DNA from: Frigoribacterium sp. PhB116
Lineage (GTDB): Bacteria > Actinomycetota > Actinomycetes > Actinomycetales > Microbacteriaceae
Length of the DNA stretch: 64,000 bases
Direction of reading: 5' to 3'
Assembly: GCF_004364285.1 (NCBI RefSeq)
Contig: NZ_SOBE01000002.1
Location: 62,001-126,000 of the forward strand
Shown here: positions 57,904-64,000 of the stretch, one piece after another
Position numbering within the stretch: position 1 is the first letter of the stretch
How the letters are laid out: every line of letters begins with the position of its first letter
The notes under the pieces: generated by a model
Told to the model about the DNA's origin: nothing
Database searches by the model: none
Seen by the model: only the letters and a program-made list of their open reading frames with translations
Program-made: the position numbers and the translations under genes

Positions 57904-59865
57904 GTGACCGACGACAGCTCACGGGCGGCGCCCGCCGCGACACGCGCGCACGCGGCGACCGCGTCCGCGCCGCGGCCTCGCCGGCGCACCCGCTTCGCGA
58001 CGCAGGTGCTCATGCTGCAGCTCTCGGTGGTGACCGCCATCGTCCTGCTCACCAGCGCCGTGTTCGTCGCCCTCGCCGTGCAGCGCCTCGAGCGCGAGGC
58101 CGAGTCGACGGCGCTCGCCGTGGCGCAGAGCGTCGCGAGCGACGTCGACGTCCGCACCGAGGTCGCGCGGCTGAGCGTCGACGGCACCGCCCTCGACGAG
58201 GAGGCGCTGGCCGACGGCGACCTGCAGCGCACCGCCGTCGCGGCCCAGCAGCGCACCGGGGCCCTGTTCGTCGTCGTCACCGACGACCGCGGGGTCCGCC
58301 TCGCGCACCCCGACCCCGACCGGATCGGCGAGATGGTCAGCACGAGCCCGGACGCGGCCCTCCGCGGCGAGGAGACCGTCTCGTGGGAGCGCGGCACCCT
58401 CGGCGACTCCGCCCGCGCGAAGGTCCCGATCTACGAGGCCGACGCCGCGGCCGACTCCGACGCCGCGGCCGACTCCGACGCCGCGGCCGGCTCCGATGCC
58501 GCTGCCGCGGGCCGGGCCGTGGTCGTCGGCGAGGTCAGCGTCGGCTACGCCCCGGCGCGGGTCTACGACACGCTGCTCCGCGACAGCCTGCCGGTGGCGG
58601 CCGTCGCGGTGCTCGCCCTCGGGCTCGGCGTCGTCGCGTCCGTGCTGATCCGGCGTCGCCTCGACCGGCTCACGCTGGGGCTGCAGCCCGACGACCTCGC
58701 GTCGCTCGTCCAGAACCAGCAGGCCGTGCTCGCCGGGGTCGGGGAGGGGGTGCTCGCCGTCGCGCGCGACGGGCGCGTGAGCGTGTGCAACGAGCAGGCG
58801 GCGCAGCTGCTCGGGCTCGCCGACGGAGCCGTGGGGCGCCTCCTCGGCGACCTCGACCTGCCCGAGCCGCTCGTCGCCCTGCTGGGCCGCGGCCCGGCCC
58901 GGCCCGAGTCGACGACGCTGGTCGTCGGGCCGCACGTGCTCTTCGTCGACGTGCGGCCGGTGCGGCGCGAGGGGGTCGACCTCGGGCGCGTCGCCGTGCT
59001 GCGCGACCGCACCGCCGTCGAGGCCCTGACCCGTCGGCTCGACGCGGTGGGCGCGATGACGACCGCCCTGCGCGCCCAGCGGCACGAGTTCGCGAACCGG
59101 CTGCACGCGGTCAGCGGGCTGCTCGAGATCGGGCGGGTCGACCAGGCCAAGCGCTACCTCGCCGACGTGCTCGAGCACGGGCCGCTGCGCTACCCCGTCA
59201 AGCACGCCGACCGGCTGACCGAGCCGCACCTGCAGGCGTTCCTCGGCGCGAAGGGGGTGGAGGCGGCGGAGAAGGGGGTCCTGCTGCAGCTCGGCCCCGA
59301 GACGCTGGTCTCGGGCTCCGTGGTCGAGCCCGGAGACGTGACGACCGTGCTCGGCAACCTCGTCGACAACGCGGTGCGCGCCGCGGTGGCGGGCGGCACC
59401 TCGCCGGCGTGGGTGGAGGTCGAGGTGCTCGACGACGGACGCGACCTGCACCTGTCGGTGATGGACTCGGGGCGCGGGGTCGACGACGAGCACGCCGTGT
59501 TCGCGCGACGGCCCGCGGCGGACCCGATCGGCGACGCCGGAGCCGACCCCCACGCCGACCTCGACCCCGACCTCGACCTCGACCTCGACCGCGTGCACGG
59601 CCTCGGCTTCGGCCTGCCCCTGTCGCGCGAGATCGCCCGCCGGGCCGGCGGCGACGTCTGGCTCGCGTCGCCGCGCGGCGACGGGCACGGCGCCGTGTTC
59701 TGCGCCCGGCTCGTCGGCGCGGTCGACCCGGGCGGCACCGCCTCCGCCGGCACCGGTCCGGCAGGCACCGACACGGCAGGCGCCGACCCGGCCGGCACCG
59801 ACCCGACCCGCACCGTCCCGACCGGTGAGCCCGCGCCCGTCCCGACCCCGAGGAGCACCCCGTGA
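57904..59865 (+). CDS. CitA/DcuS-family sensor histidine kinase
   Basis: 653 residues from GTG 57904. TM1 spans about 36-58 and TM2 about 229-250. Between them is a PAS-like extracytoplasmic sensor (FVVVTDDRGVRLAHPDPDRIGEMVS) of the citrate/dicarboxylate class. An unusual repeat, DAAADSDAAADSDAAAGSDAAAAG (179-203), sits inside the sensor just before its last strand VGEVSVGYAP. A cytoplasmic PAS domain follows, then the phosphoacceptor His394 (QRHEFANR) and the ATP site (LGNLVDNAVRAA, GRGVDD, HGLGFGLPL). The ATP lid has an Asp-rich insert DLDPDLDLDLD. A Thr-Gly-Pro tail ends the protein. It is coupled to the regulator by a four-base overlap. Confidence 0.87.
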   Translation: MTDDSSRAAPAATRAHAATASAPRPRRRTRFATQVLMLQLSVVTAIVLLTSAVFVALAVQRLEREAESTALAVAQSVASDVDVRTEVARLSVDGTALDEEALADGDLQRTAVAAQQRTGALFVVVTDDRGVRLAHPDPDRIGEMVSTSPDAALRGEETVSWERGTLGDSARAKVPIYEADAAADSDAAADSDAAAGSDAAAAGRAVVVGEVSVGYAPARVYDTLLRDSLPVAAVAVLALGLGVVASVLIRRRLDRLTLGLQPDDLASLVQNQQAVLAGVGEGVLAVARDGRVSVCNEQAAQLLGLADGAVGRLLGDLDLPEPLVALLGRGPARPESTTLVVGPHVLFVDVRPVRREGVDLGRVAVLRDRTAVEALTRRLDAVGAMTTALRAQRHEFANRLHAVSGLLEIGRVDQAKRYLADVLEHGPLRYPVKHADRLTEPHLQAFLGAKGVEAAEKGVLLQLGPETLVSGSVVEPGDVTTVLGNLVDNAVRAAVAGGTSPAWVEVEVLDDGRDLHLSVMDSGRGVDDEHAVFARRPAADPIGDAGADPHADLDPDLDLDLDRVHGLGFGLPLSREIARRAGGDVWLASPRGDGHGAVFCARLVGAVDPGGTASAGTGPAGTDTAGADPAGTDPTRTVPTGEPAPVPTPRSTP

Positions 59866-60548
59866 CCGACGCCGCCACACCCTCACCCGCACCGGCACCT
59901 GCCCCCCTGACCGTGCTCGTGGTCGACGACGACTTCTTCGTGGCCGAGGTGCACCGTGCGCAGGTCGACGCGCAGCCCGAGCTGCGCGCGCTGCCGGCGG
60001 TCGGCACCGTCGCCGAGGCCCGCCGGGTGGTCGCCCGCGAGCGCGTCGACCTCGTGCTGCTCGACCTGTACCTGCCCGACGGCCGCGGGCTCGACCTGCT
60101 CCGCGAGCTGGACGTCGACACGTTCGTGCTCAGCGCGGCGTCCGACGGCGAGACGATCCGCACGGCGCTCCGCCGCGGAGCCCTCGCCTACCTGATCAAG
60201 CCGTTCGCGGCGGAGCTGCTCGTCGACCGGCTGCGGTCCTGGCTGCGGTTCCGGCACGTGCTCGACGGCGGCACCGACCAGGAGGCGGTCGAGCGTGCCC
60301 AGCGCATCCTGCACTCGGGAGACGCGCGCGCCTCCTCCCGGTCGCGCTCGGCGACGGAGCAGGCCGTGCTGGAGGCGGTGGTCGCCTCCTCCGTCGAGGT
60401 CTCGGCCTCGGAGGTGGCCGACCAGGTCGGCGTCAGCCGGGCGACCGCGCAGCGCTACCTCGCGCAGCTCAGCGCCGACGGGCAGCTCGCGATGCAGCTG
60501 CGCTACGGCGCGACCGGCCGGCCCGAGCACCGCTACCAGCGCCGCTGA
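59862..60548 (+). CDS. CitB/DpiA-family response regulator
   Basis: 228 residues from GTG 59862. The receiver has DDD at 22-24, phosphoacceptor Asp68 (LLDLYLPDG) and the Thr/Ser-Lys switch (SAAS..LIKPF). The output domain is a winged helix (SASEVADQVGVSRATAQRYLAQLSADGQL), as in CitB/DpiA/DcuR regulators. It should activate the divergent citrate transporter. The five CGTT units in the shared spacer are candidate binding sites. Confidence 0.9.
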   Translation: MTDAATPSPAPAPAPLTVLVVDDDFFVAEVHRAQVDAQPELRALPAVGTVAEARRVVARERVDLVLLDLYLPDGRGLDLLRELDVDTFVLSAASDGETIRTALRRGALAYLIKPFAAELLVDRLRSWLRFRHVLDGGTDQEAVERAQRILHSGDARASSRSRSATEQAVLEAVVASSVEVSASEVADQVGVSRATAQRYLAQLSADGQLAMQLRYGATGRPEHRYQRR

Positions 60549-60569
60549 CACCCTCCGGACTCGGCGCAA

Positions 60570-60626
60570 CGATGTGACGCGTCGAATGCATCGAGGCAGC
60601 ACGGACACCCCCGACGCGTCCCATCG
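60570..60626. terminator. 15-bp hairpin between convergent genes
   Basis: The arms 60570-60584 and 60612-60626 pair at 14 of 15 positions around a 27-base loop. It lies between the response regulator (plus) and the DJ-1 gene (minus) and may end both transcripts. Confidence 0.5.
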
Positions 60627-60635
60627 ATCTCCACC

Positions 60636-61220
60636 TCACCGAATGGGCGTGTACTCGATGCCGCGACGGACCTGCTTGGCTCGCGCCGCGCCTCCGAGGC
60701 GCATGACGAGGTGCAGCGCCATGTCGATCCCGGCGCTGACGCCCGCCGACGTGATCACGTCGCCGTCGTCCACGAAGCGCTCGTCCTCGCGCACGTCGAT
60801 CGTCGGGTCGAGGCTGCCGAGCAGCACCGTCGAGCCCCAGTGCGTCGTGGCGGCACGCCCTGTGAGCAGGCCTGCGGCGGCGTAGACGAGGGCGCCCGTG
60901 CAGACGCTCGTCATCAGCGGCACGGTCTCGGCCTGCTGCCGCACCCACTCGAGCCGTTCCTCGTCGTCGAGGTGGGCGCGGGTGCCCTTGCCGCCCGGGT
61001 AGATCAGCACGTCGAGCGGCGGCAGCTCGTCGATCGTGGTGTCGGGCAGCACGCGCAGGCCCTTCGCGGCGGTGACCGGCCCGGGGGCGTCGCCGAACGT
61101 GATCACCTCCCAGCCGTCGCCGGGGTGCCCCTTCGTCCAGTACGAGAGCACCTCCCAGGGGCCGATCGCGTCGAGCTCCTCGTACTGGTCGAACAGGAAG
61201 ATGCCGATCGTCTTGGTCAT
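60636..61220 (-). CDS. DJ-1/PfpI family protein
   Basis: 194 residues. The nucleophile elbow is TSVCTGALVYAAAGLL with the conserved cysteine, preceded by LDVLIYPGGKG; TTHW and SAGVSAGIDMALHLV match the isonitrile-hydratase/AraC-N-like subgroup. It probably acts on small reactive compounds or as a chaperone; the precise activity is unknown. It lies between the citrate system and flgB. Confidence 0.86.
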   Translation of the reverse strand: MTKTIGIFLFDQYEELDAIGPWEVLSYWTKGHPGDGWEVITFGDAPGPVTAAKGLRVLPDTTIDELPPLDVLIYPGGKGTRAHLDDEERLEWVRQQAETVPLMTSVCTGALVYAAAGLLTGRAATTHWGSTVLLGSLDPTIDVREDERFVDDGDVITSAGVSAGIDMALHLVMRLGGAARAKQVRRGIEYTPIR

Positions 61221-61331
61221 GTGCCCAGTCTCGTCGCGGGACGACAGGACGCGCGCACCGCAGGCGGACGGCGGGCCGGGGCGAGTCTCAGCTCGCGAGG
61301 ACGAGCACGGCGATCGACGGCCGCGCGACGG

Positions 61332-61625
61332 TCACCGGAACCACCAGAGCGACGGCAGCTCGAAGGGCGGCGGCCGCAGGAACGCGATCCACGCGCCGAC
61401 CGGCCACAAGAGGAGCGGCACGACCACGACCACGACGACGAGGGCCGCGACCAGCCCGAGCACGACGAGCCCCACGACGCCGCCGAGCGATCGGCCCAGC
61501 ACGTGACGCACCCGGTCGGCGTCGTCCACGTCGCCGTCGACGGTGGCCGGCTCGACCCCGTCGGCGGTGCTGAACAGGCGTCGGGCGTCGTCCAGCCCGT
61601 CGGGCCACGCGTCGTCGTCGCTCAC
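61332..61625 (-). CDS. Small single-pass membrane protein
   Basis: 97 residues from GTG 61625. A charged N-terminal part (SDDDAWPDGLDDARRLFSTADG) is followed by one long hydrophobic helix (LGGVVGLVVLGLVAALVVVVVVVPLLLWPVGAWIAFL) and a short aromatic tail (FELPSLWWF). No family recognised. Confidence 0.55.
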   Translation of the reverse strand: MSDDDAWPDGLDDARRLFSTADGVEPATVDGDVDDADRVRHVLGRSLGGVVGLVVLGLVAALVVVVVVVPLLLWPVGAWIAFLRPPPFELPSLWWFR

Positions 61626-61657
61626 GCCCCCAGTGTCGCACCGCGCCCGGCCGTGCC

Positions 61658-61718
61658 GTCGAGTTGCCCGAGATGGTCGCCTGCCCCACGCCCAGCCGGC
61701 CATCTCGGGCAACTCGAC
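61658..61718. terminator. 19-bp perfect inverted repeat upstream of flgB
   Basis: The arms 61658-61676 and 61700-61718 are perfect reverse complements with a 23-base loop. The repeat lies between the divergent small membrane protein gene and the flgB promoter, where a terminator is not needed on either side. A regulatory or insulating role is possible. Confidence 0.5.
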
Positions 61719-61766
61719 GACCACCGCACCGCGCCCCCACTCCGGGGGCACGTGCCCCGCGCGGCC

Positions 61767-61793
61767 TTACGCACCCCCGGCCCGCGCCGATAG
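61767..61793 (+). promoter_or_regulatory. Sigma-28 type promoter of the flgB operon
   Basis: TTAC (61767-61770), a 15-base spacer, GCCGATAG (61786-61793). It lies 78 bases before the flgB start. Confidence 0.78.
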
Positions 61794-61871
61794 AGCGCCC
61801 TGAGCACGGATCGCTCGACCCCTCGGCCACGGATCGGCCCCCAGACCACACCACACCCCCGGACGGGCACC

Positions 61872-62231
61872 ATGCCGATCGAATCCGTGACCCAGGCGGC
61901 GCTGCAGAGCGCCCTGGACGGTCTCTCGCTGCGTCAGAAGACCATCGCCGCCAACATCTCGAACGTGAACACGCCCGGCTACCAGGCCAAGCGCGTGCAG
62001 TTCGAGGAGGCGCTCGGCCGGTCCGTCGCCCAGGGCGGCGCCGTGCAGGGGGCCGGCCACGTGCAGGCCACGACGCAGCGCTCGCTCGAGCCGACGCGGC
62101 TCGACGGCAACAACGTCAACCTCGACACCGAGACCCTGTCGAACATCGACACCGTGCTCCGGTACCAGTTCGCCACCCAGGCGATGAACGGCGAGCTGAC
62201 CAGCGTCCGCGCCGCGTACAGGACGAACTGA
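61872..62231 (+). CDS. flgB: Flagellar basal-body rod protein FlgB
   Basis: 119 residues with the rod-protein consensus LRQKTIAANISNVNTPGYQAKRVQFEEAL and the C-terminal MNGELTSVRAAYRTN. It is the first gene of the flgB-flgC-fliE-fliF unit. Its stop overlaps the flgC start (TGATG). Confidence 0.92.
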   Translation: MPIESVTQAALQSALDGLSLRQKTIAANISNVNTPGYQAKRVQFEEALGRSVAQGGAVQGAGHVQATTQRSLEPTRLDGNNVNLDTETLSNIDTVLRYQFATQAMNGELTSVRAAYRTN

Positions 62232-62626
62232 TGACCGCCTTCGACGCGATCGGCATCGCGAGCACCGGCCTGACCGTGCACCGCAAGTGGCTCGACGCCG
62301 TCTCCGACAACATCGCCAACGTCAACACGGTGAAGTCCATGGACGACACCGCGTTCCAGGCCCGCTACGTCGAGGTCCAGGAGGGCGCCGGCACCAGCGG
62401 CGTCTTCGTCAAGGCCGACCGCTACGGCAGCGAGGCCGGCCGCGTCACCTACCTGCCCGACCACCCGCTCGCCGACGCCGAGGGATACGTGCGCATGCCC
62501 GACATCGACCTGGGGGCCCAGATGGGCGACCTGATCATGGCCCAGCGCGGCTACCAGGCGAACGCCGCCGTGGTCGACCGCGCCAAGACCGCCTACGAGG
62601 CCGCTCTCCAGATCGGCCGCGGCTGA
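62231..62626 (+). CDS. flgC: Flagellar basal-body rod protein FlgC
   Basis: 131 residues. FDAIGIASTGLTVHRKWLDAVSDNIANVNTVKSMDDTAFQARYV and GYVRMPDIDLGAQMGDLIMAQRGYQANAAVVDRAKTAYEAALQIGR are diagnostic. It is coupled to flgB and fliE by one-base TGATG overlaps. Confidence 0.93.
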   Translation: MTAFDAIGIASTGLTVHRKWLDAVSDNIANVNTVKSMDDTAFQARYVEVQEGAGTSGVFVKADRYGSEAGRVTYLPDHPLADAEGYVRMPDIDLGAQMGDLIMAQRGYQANAAVVDRAKTAYEAALQIGRG

Positions 62627-62991
62627 TGCCGGTCGGCGGTGTCCCCGCGATCGGGGCGGTGCAGCAGACCGGCTTCGCCGACGTGTCCGCCCTGTTGCAG
62701 GGCGGCGCGGTCGGGAACGCAGGAGGCGCCTCCTCCGTCACCGGGACGACCGGCGCGGCCAGCGCCTCCGGTGCCGCCTTCGGCTCGAGCATGGTCGGCG
62801 CGGTCGAGGGCCTGCAGCAGCTGCAGAGCCAGTCGAAGACGCTCGCCGTGAAGGCCGTCACCGGCGACCTCACCGACATCCACGACGCGACCATCGCGGC
62901 CACCCGTGCCCAGGTGACGCTCGAGCTCGTCGCCGCCGTCCGCAACAAGGGCGTCGACGCCTTCACCGAGATCATGAGGATGCAGGCCTGA
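62626..62991 (+). CDS. fliE: Flagellar hook-basal body protein FliE
   Basis: 121 residues. The N-terminal half is Gly/Ala/Ser-rich, including an AGGAGGCGCCTCCT palindrome in the DNA. The C-terminal half, LTDIHDATIAATRAQVTLELVAAVRNKGVDAFTEIMRMQA, is the conserved FliE helix that joins the MS ring to the rod. Confidence 0.9.
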   Translation: MPVGGVPAIGAVQQTGFADVSALLQGGAVGNAGGASSVTGTTGAASASGAAFGSSMVGAVEGLQQLQSQSKTLAVKAVTGDLTDIHDATIAATRAQVTLELVAAVRNKGVDAFTEIMRMQA

Positions 62992-64000
62992 TGCCGACCG
63001 CAGTGCAGAACTCCCTCGCCCGGATGCGGGCGACGATGGGCGGCTTCTCCGTCGCCCAGAAGACCATCGCGGTCATCCTGATCGCCGCGCTCGTGCTCGG
63101 CACGGTCGCCCTCGTGAGCTGGCTGACGAAGCCCAGCTACTCGCCGCTCTTCAGCGGCATCGAGCCCGCCGACGCGAGCGCCATCGTCGAGCAGCTCAAG
63201 GCCGACGGGGTGCCCTACGAGCTGACCGCGGGCGGCGGCACGATCCTGGTGCCCGAGGAGCACGTCTACCAGGAGCGCCTCACCGCCGCCGCGGCCGGCC
63301 TGCCCTCGACCGGCGGCCAGGGCGGCTACTCGCTGCTCGACACCATGGGCGTCACCTCGTCCGAGTTCCAGCAGGACGTCACCTACAAGCGCGCCATCGA
63401 GGGCGAGCTCGCCAAGACCATCTCGGCGATGGACGGCGTGAAGACCGCCACCGTGCAGCTCGCGATTCCCGAGGAGTCCGTCTTCGTCGCGGAGCAGAAG
63501 GACCCCACCGCGTCGGTGTTCGTCGAGACGCAGGGCGGCGTGACGCTGACCAGCAAGCAGGTGCAGGCGATCGTCAACCTGACCAGCGCCTCCGTCGAGG
63601 GCATGGCGACGACCGACGTCGCCGTCACCGACTCGACGGGCGCCGTGCTCTCGCAGGTCGGCACCGGGGCCGTCGGCGGCGCCGGCGACCAGGCCAGCGA
63701 CTACGAGTCGAAGGTCCAGACCGCCGTGCAGACGATGCTCGACAAGGTCGTCGGCCCCGGCAAGTCGTCGGTGATCGTCGCCGCCGACCTCGACCAGAGC
63801 TCGGGCACGAAGGTCACCGAGTCGTTCGCGCAGCCCACCAGCGGCCCCATCGCCCTCAACGAGTCGAGCACCACCGAGCAGTACGGCGCGGGCTCCGGGG
63901 GAGCGGGCGGCACCGGCGCGACAGGCGTGCTCGGCCCCGACAACATCGCCGTGCCGAACGGCACCGGCACCGGCACCGACGCAGCCGGCACCGCGACCGG
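62991..64000 (+). CDS. fliF: Flagellar MS-ring protein FliF, C-terminus outside window
   Basis: 336 residues are visible and the frame is open at the right edge. A first membrane helix (TIAVILIAALVLGTVALVSWL) is followed by the ring-building domains YSPLFSGIEPADASAIVEQLKADGVPYELTAGGGTILVP and TYKRAIEGELAKTISAMDGVKTATVQLAIPEES. A Gly/Thr/Ala linker with GGCACC hexamer repeats ends the visible part. It forms the MS ring in the cytoplasmic membrane. Confidence 0.93.
   Translation, partial: MPTAVQNSLARMRATMGGFSVAQKTIAVILIAALVLGTVALVSWLTKPSYSPLFSGIEPADASAIVEQLKADGVPYELTAGGGTILVPEEHVYQERLTAAAAGLPSTGGQGGYSLLDTMGVTSSEFQQDVTYKRAIEGELAKTISAMDGVKTATVQLAIPEESVFVAEQKDPTASVFVETQGGVTLTSKQVQAIVNLTSASVEGMATTDVAVTDSTGAVLSQVGTGAVGGAGDQASDYESKVQTAVQTMLDKVVGPGKSSVIVAADLDQSSGTKVTESFAQPTSGPIALNESSTTEQYGAGSGGAGGTGATGVLGPDNIAVPNGTGTGTDAAGTAT

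Noticed and set aside
1-64000. tRNA, rRNA or prophage genes
   Set aside because: I saw no cloverleaf-like segments with the conserved GTTC loop and CCA end, no rRNA sequence and no phage structural or integrase genes. A covariance search would be needed to exclude small RNAs fully.

Overview
The window is high-GC (above 70% by eye) chromosomal DNA of an actinobacterium. Leaderless starts, an Lhr-Nei2 gene pair, CGNR-type regulators, DUF4916/DUF1684/DUF427 proteins and a flagellar locus that includes FliW all fit a motile member of the Microbacteriaceae. The genus cannot be fixed from the sequence alone. I found no rRNA, tRNA, CRISPR, insertion sequence or prophage.

Layout. From 1 to 33.5 kb there are mostly short housekeeping and accessory transcription units: two paralogous membrane-anchored PQQ-type beta-propellers around a tiny membrane protein, an amino-acid permease, a peroxiredoxin, nei2-lhr, azoreductase, aldo/keto and short-chain reductases, acetyltransferase, NUDIX, an AbiEi-like protein, an RGG-tailed DEAD-box helicase, several DUF proteins, a CGNR regulator, an SprT metalloprotease, a TPR protein and a lipoprotein sugar dehydrogenase. 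From 33.8 to 37.0 kb a minus-strand operon carries flgN-flgK-flgL-fliW. From 37.3 to 45.2 kb a ROK repressor diverges from an operon with an amino-acid ABC transporter, an ReAV-type asparaginase and an unusual CutC-ROK kinase fusion. From 45.4 to 51.2 kb lie a Nei-like zinc-ribbon fragment, a lectin-like surface protein, a CGNR/EamA pair and a secreted GH16 glucanase. From 51.5 to 56.1 kb come fliA-type sigma, flagellin, fliD, fliS and a possible FliT analogue. A CitMHS transporter with a CitA/CitB-type two-component system, a DJ-1 protein and a small membrane protein (56.2-61.6 kb) then interrupt the flagellar genes. These resume as flgB-flgC-fliE-fliF up to the right edge.

How it works together. 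Three flagellar units (flgN operon, fliC, flgB operon) carry very good sigma-28 promoters (TAAC/TTAC-N15-GCCGA[TG]AG), and the sigma gene has a weaker one. The flagellar genes are translationally coupled by TGATG/ATGA overlaps. The ABC-asparaginase-CutC/ROK operon looks like a dedicated pathway for an amino-acid or amino-sugar conjugate. The citrate-type transporter and its sensor pair are divergent and share a spacer with five 9-bp CGTT repeats.

Between genes the window is rich in structure: very long near-perfect hairpins, three recognisable families of dispersed intergenic elements, and a strongly over-represented GGAGG[C/T]GCG word. These, the CutC-ROK operon and the promoter architecture are the least expected parts. 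The functional proposals for the operon and the repeats are inference.
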